Shown one piece after another: positions 8,211 to 16,210 of a stretch of DNA of 64,000 nt. Position 1 is the first letter of the stretch. Every line of letters begins with the position of its first letter. The notes below the pieces were generated by a model, which was not told the origin of the DNA, did not search any database, and saw only the letters and a list, made by a program, of their open reading frames with translations. Origin of the DNA: Atlantibacter sp032075065 (lineage in GTDB: Bacteria; Pseudomonadota; Gammaproteobacteria; Enterobacterales; Enterobacteriaceae). The stretch lies in assembly GCF_032075065.1 (NCBI RefSeq), contig NZ_DAMAZC010000002.1, forward strand, positions 1 to 64,000. The letters run 5' to 3'. A program made the position numbers and the translations under genes.

Positions 8211-8600
8211 TTACAAGTTTGCACCAGCGGACAGGTTAATTTGAATATCCTGATTCAGATTATTGACCCAACGGTTGTAATTCTTATGAATTTTCCCGTC
8301 GGCGGCTTTCAGGTTCATGCTGCTGTCATAAATAATGGAGTAACTATTAGCAGAATAAGGTATACGGACTTCGGCAACATGATCGCGCGCCTGTAGGCGG
8401 CCTTTGATCAAACCCGCGCCCGCGTCGGTCATCACCCACTTGCGCTGCACGCCCGCTTTCAGGATCGCGGTACGCACCTGTTCAGCGGTATGTTTGCCAG
8501 CAACGGTGGCGTTCACTTGCTGGACCGGTGCGGTATTGGCACAACCCGCCAGGGCACCAGCGAAAGCGATAGCGGTTAAAAGCTTAACAATTTTCTTCAT
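8211..8600 (-). CDS. Small hypothetical lipoprotein
   Basis: 129 residues. The N-terminus is a lipoprotein signal: MKKIVKLLTAIAFAGALAGC, with the lipobox L-A-G-C and Cys20 as the acylated residue. The residue after Cys is Ala, not Asp, which would favour outer-membrane sorting. The mature part (~110 residues) contains VRTAILKAGVQRKWVMTDAG and ends in NLNQDIQINLSAGANL. I do not recognise a characterised relative. It has a GGAG ribosome site and its own terminator. It lies upstream of, and on the same strand as, the APE operon, but the terminator separates them. Confidence 0.85.
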   Translation of the reverse strand: MKKIVKLLTAIAFAGALAGCANTAPVQQVNATVAGKHTAEQVRTAILKAGVQRKWVMTDAGAGLIKGRLQARDHVAEVRIPYSANSYSIIYDSSMNLKAADGKIHKNYNRWVNNLNQDIQINLSAGANL

Positions 8601-9038
8601 ACGATCTCCATAGACGTTTCATCAATACAACCCAATTACCCATTGCGAAAATCGCAATGAGCAAAAATGATTTGCTGGCTCACAAATACCAGTCACTGAA
8701 ACTGTGTAATGGACGGCGAAAACAGATGCGTTAGCTTTTATAGGCCATTAAAAATAATGATTTTTCCATCCGAGTACGTTTTCGCTGTTCCTTCTGCTAA
8801 TACATATTGATTAACCTGAAGAGGTGTGATGGTAAATTATCAAAAAACATGACGCAATATTTTGTCTGACATAAGGTCATTCTTAAGTGAAATAACCATC
8901 GTTTTGTTAAGCCTACGTAATAATATTCATAAAAATTCTGTGCTTAAAATTGTGCTGACTGGTATTAACCCATAAACAAAACCTGTTTTTTAGAACAAAA
9001 TCGCGGTAAATTTCCATCAGGGCGAAGTTTTACTCCGG
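8601..9038. other. AT-rich intergenic region between the lipoprotein gene and yhhT
   Basis: About 440 bases without a convincing coding frame, markedly more AT-rich than the flanks. It holds the promoter region of the minus-strand lipoprotein gene. A perfect 7-bp inverted repeat (CATTGCG / CGCAATG, 8641-8659) lies 41-59 bases before its start codon and could be an operator or a 5'-leader hairpin. No other structure was recognised. Confidence 0.5.
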
Positions 9039-9076
9039 CAAAAAATAACGCGCCAGGTTAATTTCCTGACGCGTTA
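9039..9076 (-). terminator. yhhT terminator
   Basis: A 12-bp stem (TAACGCGCCAGG / CCTGACGCGTTA, one wobble pair) with a 7-base loop at 9046-9076, followed on the minus strand by a T-rich tract. It lies 18 bases beyond the yhhT stop. Confidence 0.8.
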
Positions 9077-9094
9077 CAGTTCAGCGACCAACCG

Positions 9095-10165
9095 TTACCC
9101 GGGAAGCCGACTTTTGGGTCTGCCAGGCCCCAGCAGTACCGCGACTTTACTGCCGCCCACCGTGGTTTCCATCCAGATTTTACACACGCTGGTTAACGGC
9201 ACCGACAGCAGCATCCCTACCGGCCCCAGCAGCCATCCCCAGAACAGCAACGACAGGAACACCACCAGCGTCGACATCCCCAGACGGTGGCCCATCATGC
9301 GCGGCTCCACCATGTTGCCCAGCACCATGTGCACCACCAGGAACAGCGCGCCAACCAGCATGAATTCGTAGAAGCCGTTGAACAGCAGCGCCTGAATCAT
9401 TGGCGGGATCGCCGAGATCACCGAACCGATATTCGGTATGTAGTTGAGCAAAAAGCCCAGCACCCCCCACATCAGGGCAAACTGGATGCCCATTAACTGA
9501 AGGCCCAGCCAGATAATCACCCCTGTCCACAGGCTGATTAACGTCTTCAATGCCAGATAATGGCTGACCCCTTTTAACGCGCGGTGCAGACCGGCGATAT
9601 GGATTTGCGGATTAGACAGGGCAAATCGCAGTTTGTACGGCACGTGGCGCACTTCAAACAGCATAAACACCACCGTCATTACCAGCAGCACAATGCTGGC
9701 CATCGCGCCGGAAAGTTGAGTCATCAGCGCCGTGGCGAAGGTGACCATCTTTTCCGAGTCCATGCGCTTGAGCATCCGCTCCGGGGAAATATGCAGGTTC
9801 AGGAACGGGAAAAACTCTTGCAGGTTAAGTAACTTACGCGTGAGCTCTTTATTGTATTTGGGCAGCAGGGCGATAAATTCATTGAGCGAGGCCGCCAGTA
9901 CGCCGAACAGCAATGTCAGGCCAATCAGCATCACCACTACCACGATGGTAATTGCCGTGGTGCGATTAAATCCACGGCGCAAAAACCAGGTGACTAACGG
10001 ATTGAGAACAATGGCGAAAAACAGCGCGAGTAACATTGGTACTAAAATATCGGCGGCGGCGTGAATACCTGCGAGAATAATCACCAGCGCCGCCAGTTTT
10101 TGTAACATATGCAGACCCACTTTATCGGGCTGCGGGGAAGTTATTTGAGGGTTCATTCTTGCCAT
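9095..10165 (-). CDS. yhhT: AI-2E family transporter YhhT
   Basis: 356 residues, closely matching E. coli YhhT throughout (for example HAAADILVPMLLALFFAIVL and VEPRMMGHRLGMSTLVVFLS). It belongs to the PF01594 family of inner-membrane proteins with about eight spans, which includes the proposed autoinducer-2 exporter TqsA; the substrate of YhhT itself is unknown. Start options are MARMNPQITS or the Met three residues on. It is divergent from yhhS, as in E. coli. In E. coli the other neighbour is acpT; here it is a lipoprotein gene and the APE cluster. Confidence 0.95.
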   Translation of the reverse strand: MARMNPQITSPQPDKVGLHMLQKLAALVIILAGIHAAADILVPMLLALFFAIVLNPLVTWFLRRGFNRTTAITIVVVVMLIGLTLLFGVLAASLNEFIALLPKYNKELTRKLLNLQEFFPFLNLHISPERMLKRMDSEKMVTFATALMTQLSGAMASIVLLVMTVVFMLFEVRHVPYKLRFALSNPQIHIAGLHRALKGVSHYLALKTLISLWTGVIIWLGLQLMGIQFALMWGVLGFLLNYIPNIGSVISAIPPMIQALLFNGFYEFMLVGALFLVVHMVLGNMVEPRMMGHRLGMSTLVVFLSLLFWGWLLGPVGMLLSVPLTSVCKIWMETTVGGSKVAVLLGPGRPKSRLPG

Positions 10166-10343
10166 CTGCGTGGAATATCCTTAATTCGCCTAACGCAGGG
10201 GATCTGCAATTAACGGGGCGACGGATAAAGTGTAGTGCGTGGCGCATAAGGTGATGGAGCAGATCGCTCCGAAAGTGGTGGGTGTGAAGCGCGGCGCTAT
10301 CAAGGTTATACTGAACCCTCGTTTTACCATCCCGGTGATTGTC

Positions 10344-11528
10344 ATGCCCGAAGCCGCTGAACCGGCAATAAGTGGATTGCGTCTAAATCTACGCATCGTA
10401 TCTGTCGCTATCTTTAATTTTGCCAGCTATCTCACTATCGGCCTGCCGCTGGCCGTTCTGCCCGGCTATGTCCATGATGTCATGGGCTTTAGCGCCTTTT
10501 GGGCCGGGCTGGTGATCAGCCTCCAGTATCTCGCTACCCTGTTGAGCCGCCCTTATGCCGGACGCTACGCCGACCTGTTCGGGCCGAAGAAAATTGTTAT
10601 TTTCGGGCTTTGCGGCTGTTTTCTTAGCGGACTGGGCTATTTTGTGGCGGGGCTGAATACCGATGCCGCGCTGCTAAGCCTTGTCCTGCTGTGCGCCGGC
10701 CGGCTTATTTTGGGTGTCGGGCAAAGTTTCGCCGGGACCGGATCGACGCTGTGGGGCGTGGGTGTCGTGGGCTCGCTGCACATTGGCCGGGTGATCTCCT
10801 GGAACGGGATTGTCACTTACGGCGCGATGGCGATTGGCGCGCCGCTTGGGGTGTGGATTTTCCATCTTGGCGGCATGAAGCTGCTGGCCGCAGTGATTAT
10901 GGCCATCGCGCTGGTCGCCATCCTGTGCGCGCTGCCGCGCAAGCCGGTTATCGCCAGCAAAGGCAAGCCGCTGCCGTTCCGGGCGGTGCTGGGTAAAGTC
11001 TGGCTGTACGGCATGGCGCTGGCGCTGGGGTCGGCGGGGTTCGGGGTGATCGCCACTTTTATCACGCTTTTCTATGACGCGAAGGGCTGGGATGACGCGG
11101 CCTTTGCGTTAACCCTGTTCAGCGCCGCTTTTGTCGGCGCCCGTTTGCTGTTTCCCAACGGCATCAACCGGTTTGGCGGATTAAACGTGGCGCTGGTCTG
11201 TTTTGCCGTGGAGATCGTCGGCCTGCTGCTGGTGGGCATGGCGTTCAGCCCGTGGATGGCGAAACTGGGCACCTTCCTGACCGGCGCAGGCTTTTCGCTG
11301 GTGTTCCCGGCGCTGGGCGTGGTGGCGGTTAAAGCCGTTCCGGCGCAAAACCAGGGCAGCGCGCTGGCGACCTACACGGTATTTATGGATATGTCGCTCG
11401 GCATTACCGGCCCGCTGGCAGGCTTGCTGATGGCCTGGGCGGGAGTGTCGAGTATTTATCTGGCGACGGCGGGGCTGGTGGCGCTGGCGGCAGGGTTGAC
11501 GCTGAAGCTGCGGCATTCGACGCCGTAA
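10344..11528 (+). CDS. yhhS: Major facilitator superfamily transporter YhhS
   Basis: 394 residues starting MPEAAEPAISGLRLNLRIV, which aligns with the E. coli YhhS start; a 35-codon upstream extension is rejected. It has twelve predicted membrane spans, the loop 2-3 MFS signature region (RPYAGRYADLFGPKKIV, ~residue 70), and conserved GRLILGVGQSFAGTGSTLWG. YhhS has been reported as a multidrug-type exporter in E. coli; its physiological substrate is uncertain. It is transcribed divergently from yhhT. An inserted PTS operon follows instead of dcrB. Confidence 0.95.
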   Translation: MPEAAEPAISGLRLNLRIVSVAIFNFASYLTIGLPLAVLPGYVHDVMGFSAFWAGLVISLQYLATLLSRPYAGRYADLFGPKKIVIFGLCGCFLSGLGYFVAGLNTDAALLSLVLLCAGRLILGVGQSFAGTGSTLWGVGVVGSLHIGRVISWNGIVTYGAMAIGAPLGVWIFHLGGMKLLAAVIMAIALVAILCALPRKPVIASKGKPLPFRAVLGKVWLYGMALALGSAGFGVIATFITLFYDAKGWDDAAFALTLFSAAFVGARLLFPNGINRFGGLNVALVCFAVEIVGLLLVGMAFSPWMAKLGTFLTGAGFSLVFPALGVVAVKAVPAQNQGSALATYTVFMDMSLGITGPLAGLLMAWAGVSSIYLATAGLVALAAGLTLKLRHSTP

Positions 11529-11646
11529 TTGTTTTCCTCCTCATTGGCGTCGCCCCGGCGGCGCATTCCCTCTTCTTCAAAACAAAATCCGATTTCTCTT
11601 CATTTTTCGCCAGCTTCACATTAATGACTTAATGCAAATCAAGGCG

Positions 11647-11699
11647 TTTACTTCACAAAATTTCGGGGAATATTCTCGGGTTATAACCACGCTATAACC
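11647..11699 (+). promoter_or_regulatory. Predicted promoter and palindrome of the beta-glucoside PTS operon
   Basis: A -35-like TTTACT (11647-11652) and a -10-like TATTCT (11671-11676) are 18 bases apart. Just downstream is a 7-bp inverted repeat, GGTTATA / TATAACC, with a 7-base spacer (11679-11699), ending directly before the ribosome site GGGAAA of the first gene. The repeat could be a repressor operator or a leader hairpin; no regulator gene lies in the operon. Predicted from sequence only. Confidence 0.45.
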
Positions 11700-11710
11700 A
11701 GGGAAATGAT

Positions 11711-11845
11711 ATGGATCTCGACAGTTTCGACTATGAGCAATCGGTGATGGCGATCATCGTGTATGCCCAGGACCATTTAATGAACGCCATGCTGCTTAAA
11801 GAGCTGGCAGCGATCTACCGTCAGCTAGCCGTGCGGGAGGCGTAA
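11711..11845 (+). CDS. Internally deleted PTS EIIA (Lac/Chb family), 44 residues
   Basis: A 44-residue reading frame, not noise: its stop overlaps the next start (TAATG). Its first ~16 residues (MDLDSFDYEQSVMAII) resemble the start of E. coli ChbA (MDLDNI..EEVVMGLII). Residues 17-40 (VYAQDHLMNAMLLKELAAIY) resemble the last helix of Lac/Chb-type EIIA (VHAQDHLMTSMLARELI). About 60-65 central residues of a normal ~105-residue EIIA are missing, including the NEAH segment with the phosphorylated His. It therefore cannot transfer phosphate by itself. It may be a remnant kept for translational coupling, or a small regulatory protein. Alignment was made by eye from memory of ChbA. Confidence 0.65.
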   Translation: MDLDSFDYEQSVMAIIVYAQDHLMNAMLLKELAAIYRQLAVREA

Positions 11846-13263
11846 TGGACATCCAGCCTCGTTTTTTAGCGTTTCCGCAGGATTTCTGGTGGGGCAGCGC
11901 CTGGTCAGCTGAACAGGCGGAAGGGCGCGGTAATACCGGTAAAGGCCGTACCCAGTGGGATATGTCGTGGGATCGCGACCCGCACCGCTTTTATCATGGC
12001 GTGAATACGGATATCACCACTGACTTCTTTCACCGCTATCGCGATGACATCCAGTTGATGAAACAAACCGGCCATAATTCGTTTCGTCTGTCTATTTCCT
12101 GGGCGCGACTGTTCCCTCAGGGCGACGGCGAGATCTGCCTGGCAGCGGTGGCGTTTTACCGGGATATGCTGCAAGAGATGAACGCCAACGGCATTAAACC
12201 GTTTGCCAACCTTTACCATTTCGATATGCCGGAAGCGATGATGCTTAAAGGCGGCTGGGAAAACCGTGAAGTGGTGGCGGCCTATGTCAATTTCTGTGAC
12301 GCCTGCTTCCGGGAATTTGGTGATTTGGTTTTCCACTGGTTTACTTTCAACGAACCGTTAGGACCGGTGCTTGGCGGTTATATGGAAGATTTCCATTACC
12401 CGAATGTGATTGATTTTAAACGCGGGGTACAGGTGGGTTTTCATACCCTGCTGGCCAGTGCTCTGGCGATTAAAGCCTTCAAAACCCATCAGTTGCCCAG
12501 CAAAATCGGCATTATCCTTAACCTTAGCCCCACTTATCCGCGTAGCGAACACCCGGCTGATGTTCAGGCCGCGAAATATGCCGATCTGTTCTACAACCGC
12601 AGCTTTCTCGATCCCGCCGTGAAAGGCACGTTCCCGCCCGAGCTGGTGGATACCCTTCGTCGGCACGATCTGATGCCGCAATACACTGAACAGGATTTGC
12701 AGGATATCCGCGAAAACCGGGTACAAATCCTCGGCCTGAACTATTACGAACCGCGCCGCGTGAAAGCCCGCGCCAGCGCGGTAAATCCAGATGCCCCGTT
12801 TATGCCGGACTGGTATTTCGACAGCTACGTGATGCCGGGCCGGAAATTCAATCCGCATCGCGGATGGGAAATCTACGAAAAAGGCATTTACGACCTGTGC
12901 GTCGATATTCGCGATAACTACGGCAATATCGAGGCTTTTATCTCCGAAAGCGGTATGTGCGTAGCGAACGAAGAACGTTTTATTCGTGAGGGCCAGGTAC
13001 AGGACGTTTACCGCATCGGTTTTATTCAAAACCATCTGGCGTATCTGCATCAGGCGATCCAGGAGGGCTGCAACATCAAGGGCTATCACCTGTGGACGTT
13101 TATCGACTGCTGGTCCTGGATAAACGCCTATAAAAACCGCTACGGTCTGGTCAGCCTCGACCTGGCGACCCAGCAGCGGACGGTGAAAAAAAGCGGCGAG
13201 TTTTATAAAGCGCTAAGCGATGAAAACGGTTTTTATTTCAATGGATTGTACGTTGATTTTTAA
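11845..13263 (+). CDS. 6-phospho-beta-glucosidase, glycoside hydrolase family 1
   Basis: 472 residues. The acid/base motif is FTFNEP (~residue 168) and the N-terminus has the usual FPQDFWWGSAWSAEQAEG. The nucleophile region reads FISESGM (~residue 370) where GH1 enzymes usually have TENG: the catalytic Glu is present but the following Asn is Ser. Towards the C-terminus WSWINAYKNRYG is in the position of the phosphate-binding loop of 6-phospho-glycosidases. It would hydrolyse a phosphorylated beta-glucoside delivered by the PTS genes downstream. Its start overlaps the mini-EIIA stop. It is not closely similar to BglA, BglB or AscB by eye. Confidence 0.85.
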   Translation: MDIQPRFLAFPQDFWWGSAWSAEQAEGRGNTGKGRTQWDMSWDRDPHRFYHGVNTDITTDFFHRYRDDIQLMKQTGHNSFRLSISWARLFPQGDGEICLAAVAFYRDMLQEMNANGIKPFANLYHFDMPEAMMLKGGWENREVVAAYVNFCDACFREFGDLVFHWFTFNEPLGPVLGGYMEDFHYPNVIDFKRGVQVGFHTLLASALAIKAFKTHQLPSKIGIILNLSPTYPRSEHPADVQAAKYADLFYNRSFLDPAVKGTFPPELVDTLRRHDLMPQYTEQDLQDIRENRVQILGLNYYEPRRVKARASAVNPDAPFMPDWYFDSYVMPGRKFNPHRGWEIYEKGIYDLCVDIRDNYGNIEAFISESGMCVANEERFIREGQVQDVYRIGFIQNHLAYLHQAIQEGCNIKGYHLWTFIDCWSWINAYKNRYGLVSLDLATQQRTVKKSGEFYKALSDENGFYFNGLYVDF

Positions 13264-13274
13264 AGCGGGATGCG

Positions 13275-14588
13275 ATGATGAAAATTCTTGATCAAGCGGT
13301 CATGGTAGCGCAGCGTATTGGCGGCCAGGTCCATTTACGCTCATTGCGGGACGCCTTCGCCACCTTGATGCCGTTCTTCGTACTGGCCGGTCTGATGGTG
13401 TTGATGAATAACACCCTCATCAAACCGGACGGCATTCTCTCCGGGTTTATCAGCAGCGATTCGCTGCTTCACTGGCAGCAGGTGGGTAACGCCATCGTTA
13501 ATGGCTCACTGAACTTTATCTCGGTGTTAATCGCCGGGGCGATTGCCTATCACCTTTGCCAGAATAAAGGCTATGGCGACCCTATCGCGCCGGTGCTGCT
13601 TTCTATCGCCTGTGTGGTGATTTTTATGCCGGAGAGCGTGCAGTTAACCGATGTCGTCAGCCAACAACGCGTCACGGTGACCGGCGGCATCTCTTTTGCC
13701 TCTACCGGCTCGGCAGGGATGTTTGTCGGTATCCTCACCGGCCTGATGGTGACTTCGCTGTTTATCCGACTGGCGCATACGCCAAAATTGCAGGTTAACA
13801 TCAACGGCGGGGCGATCCCGCCTGCGGTGATGCGATCGTTTAACACCCTGATCCCAATTATGCTGACGATGGTGTTCTTTGCGCTGCTCTCTTTTGCGGT
13901 ACAGCGCCTCAGTGGAATGGACGTCAACACGCTGATCGCTACGCTAATTCAGCAGCCGCTGAAATCCGTGACCACCAGCCTGCCGGGCTTTCTGCTGATT
14001 ACCACCGTTGCTAATCTGTTTTTCTCGGTGGGGATCCATCAGGGCGTGATCTCCGGCGCGCTGCTCGACCCGTTCCTGCTTAACAATATGCAGGAAAACA
14101 CCCTGGCCTTCGCGCAGCACCAGGATATTCCCAATATTATCTGCATGGCGTTTAAAGATACTTTTGGTGTGATGGGCGGCTCTGGCAACACCATCGCCTT
14201 GCTGATCGCAATTTATCTGTTCAGCCGCAAATCGGATTATCGGGATATCGCCAAACTCGCGACTGCGCCATGTCTGTTTAACATCAGCGAGCCGATTATT
14301 TTCGGCCTGCCGATTGTCTTTAATCCGGCGTTGATCGTTCCGTTTGTTCTCGCGCCGGTGTTTAGTCTGACCACCGCTTATTACGCCACCGCATGGGGGC
14401 TGATAAATCACGTTACCGTGCAAATCCCCTGGACGACGCCGCCGATTATCTCCGGCTTCCTGGCGACCGGCGGCGACTGGCGCGCAGCGGTGCTTCAAGT
14501 GCTGATCATTACGATTACCGTGTTTATCTATCTGCCATTTCTGAAGTTTGCCGAACGCGTCGCGATGGCGCAGGCAACATCGTCCTGA
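13275..14588 (+). CDS. PTS EIIC permease, lactose/cellobiose family
   Basis: 437 residues with about ten membrane spans. It starts MMKILDQAVMVAQRIGGQVH (either of two adjacent ATGs). It has the Lac/Chb-family features: LRSLRDAFATLMPFFVLAGL near the N-terminus, the conserved FNISEPIIFGLPIVFNP segment (~residue 335), and PWTTPPIISGFLATGG (~residue 385). It would import and phosphorylate a beta-linked sugar using EIIB. The separately encoded EIIA in this operon is defective, so phosphate would have to come from another EIIA, for example ChbA if the genome has it. It lies 11 bases after the glucosidase gene. Confidence 0.9.
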   Translation: MMKILDQAVMVAQRIGGQVHLRSLRDAFATLMPFFVLAGLMVLMNNTLIKPDGILSGFISSDSLLHWQQVGNAIVNGSLNFISVLIAGAIAYHLCQNKGYGDPIAPVLLSIACVVIFMPESVQLTDVVSQQRVTVTGGISFASTGSAGMFVGILTGLMVTSLFIRLAHTPKLQVNINGGAIPPAVMRSFNTLIPIMLTMVFFALLSFAVQRLSGMDVNTLIATLIQQPLKSVTTSLPGFLLITTVANLFFSVGIHQGVISGALLDPFLLNNMQENTLAFAQHQDIPNIICMAFKDTFGVMGGSGNTIALLIAIYLFSRKSDYRDIAKLATAPCLFNISEPIIFGLPIVFNPALIVPFVLAPVFSLTTAYYATAWGLINHVTVQIPWTTPPIISGFLATGGDWRAAVLQVLIITITVFIYLPFLKFAERVAMAQATSS

Positions 14589-14598
14589 GGGGAAAATT

Positions 14599-14901
14599 AT
14601 GATTAACATTATGCTTGTCTGTAACGCAGGTATGTCTACCAGCATGCTGATGAATAAGATGATTGAGGCGGCGAAACAGCAGGGTATTGAGGCTGAAATC
14701 TGGGCTATCCCGGATGCGAAACTCAACGAAGAGTGGAAAAAGGCGGATGTGATCCTGCTCGGGCCACAGGTAAGCTATTTGCTGGCTCGCGTTGAGACCA
14801 TCACCGGCGGCAGCGTTCCGGTTAAACCGATTCCGATGCTGGATTATGGCCGGATGAATGGGCCGGGCGTGCTGGCGATGGCGATGGAAATGAAAAAATA
14901 A
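14599..14901 (+). CDS. PTS EIIB, lactose/cellobiose family
   Basis: 100 residues starting MINIMLVCNAGMSTSMLM after a GGGGAAAA ribosome site; a 17-codon longer frame inside the EIIC gene is rejected. The phosphorylated Cys is Cys8 in the P-loop CNAGMSTS. The later segment ADVILLGPQVSYLLARV is typical of ChbB/LacE-type EIIB domains. It receives phosphate from an EIIA and passes it to the sugar on EIIC. It is the fourth reading frame of the inserted operon. Confidence 0.92.
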   Translation: MINIMLVCNAGMSTSMLMNKMIEAAKQQGIEAEIWAIPDAKLNEEWKKADVILLGPQVSYLLARVETITGGSVPVKPIPMLDYGRMNGPGVLAMAMEMKK

Positions 14902-14938
14902 GTGACTGAAAACCGTCTGAGCAAACCGGGAGCATAAA

Positions 14939-15525
14939 ATGGAGTCTTTTTATTCGCAGACAGCGCAGTGTCATGTGCGCTGGCATGATTTTCCGGGCGA
15001 GGGCACGCCAATAGTGTTTGTTCACGGGTTGGGATGCGCGTCCTCTTATGACTATCCGCGCGTGGCATCTGACCCGACACTTGTTGAACATCGAACCATC
15101 CTTGTCGATCTTCCCGGCAGTGGCTACAGCGAGAAGCCTGACGAGTATGATTATTCAACGACGTCACAGGCGCGAGTTGTTATTGAACTACTGCGACATT
15201 TGCAATTGCCATCCTGCTGGCTCTACGGGCACAGCATGGGTGGCAGTATTGCGATTGAGGTCGTCAGTAATGCTCCCAAACTGATTTGCGGGTTGATGGT
15301 ATCTGAACCGAATTTCCATTCGGGTGGCGGGGAATTCAGCCTGGCGATTGCGTCTAACTCGCTCCCGGAATTCGAGCAAAACGTCTGGCCAGGATTTTTA
15401 AAGGATGTCAGCGCACCGTGGGCGGGATGCCTGTTAAGCCATACGCCTAAGGGCGTTTGGCGAAAAGCCTTATCGAAGGCGTTAACCCTTCGCGGTATCA
15501 ACACTATTCAGGGCGGGTCATATCA
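14939..15525 (+). pseudogene. Alpha/beta hydrolase, frameshifted and truncated
   Basis: The start (MESFYSQTAQCHVRWHDF) has a good GGGAG ribosome site. Residues ~25-35 read IVFVHGLGCASSYD (oxyanion loop) and the nucleophile elbow is YGHSMGGS (Ser near residue 100). After about residue 175 (TPKGVWRK) the reading frame gives unlikely sequence and runs through the dcrB terminator. The neighbouring frame from 15457 continues with plausible family sequence (KSLIEGVNPSRYQHYS), which indicates a frameshift near 15460-15470. The catalytic Asp/His region that should follow is absent, since relatives are about 260-280 residues. Likely a decaying last gene of the PTS operon; a sequencing error could explain the frameshift but not the missing 3' end. 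Confidence 0.65.
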
Positions 15526-15563
15526 AATAAAAAAACCTGCCGGTTTCAACCGGCAGGCTTTTT
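15525..15563. terminator. Bidirectional terminator between the PTS operon and dcrB
   Basis: A perfect 10-bp inverted repeat (CCTGCCGGTT / AACCGGCAGG, 15536-15557) flanked by an A-run on the left and a T-run on the right. It can serve both the plus-strand PTS operon and the minus-strand dcrB gene. Confidence 0.88.
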
Positions 15564-15581
15564 CCATGAAAGCGAATCGAC

Positions 15582-16139
15582 TTACTTCACTTCCAGAGTA
15601 TTAATAATATTTTCAGCAGTTGCTTGTGCCTGCTGTTGATTATCCGCAGGCAGGGTGATTTGCAGGGTCAGCAGTTTATTATCCACTTTGCCCAGCACCA
15701 CGGAGGAGTACGCGGTCTGGCCTTTGGCGGAAATAATGCTGTCCAGCTGTTGCAGGGTGTGGCCTTTTACCTCGATGGATTTATTGGTCACGACCTGGAG
15801 CTGCGGGTCGCGGCTGCGCTGCTGATCTTCCAGGCGCTTCGCCAGCACGTCCAGCCCTTCGGTGGTATCGTCGCCGACAATCACAATCACCGCTTTCTGG
15901 CCGGTGGCGTCAGAGTAAACGTGCATATTGTTGGCCTGGGTGCCTAGCTTCCCGCTCTGATCCGTCATATCCGCCGGTAGCGAAAAACTCAGTTTGCCGT
16001 CCAGCAGCGTCACCTGCTGCGCCGCCGCGTTGCTTTCGGCTGCGGCACCTTCCGCCGGCTTGCTGCTGTCATTGTTGTCACAGGCCGCCAGCCCCATCAC
16101 CAGCAGGCCAATCCCGACATATTTAACCAGATTGCGCAT
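15582..16139 (-). CDS. dcrB: Lipoprotein DcrB
   Basis: 185 residues with a lipoprotein signal (VGIGLLVMGLAACDNND; the lipobox Cys is followed by Asp, which in E. coli favours inner-membrane retention). The mature protein matches E. coli DcrB, known as a host factor for adsorption/DNA injection of phages C1 and C6, and linked to envelope lipoprotein homeostasis. It is separated from yhhS by the inserted PTS operon, whereas the two are neighbours in E. coli. The gene is convergent with that operon and shares its terminator. Confidence 0.93.
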   Translation of the reverse strand: MRNLVKYVGIGLLVMGLAACDNNDSSKPAEGAAAESNAAAQQVTLLDGKLSFSLPADMTDQSGKLGTQANNMHVYSDATGQKAVIVIVGDDTTEGLDVLAKRLEDQQRSRDPQLQVVTNKSIEVKGHTLQQLDSIISAKGQTAYSSVVLGKVDNKLLTLQITLPADNQQQAQATAENIINTLEVK

Positions 16140-16210
16140 TGAATTCTTCCTTTACGATAACGGTCAAGTGACCTTGTACCGCATCTTATCACAAGAATTC
16201 CTGGCGACCG

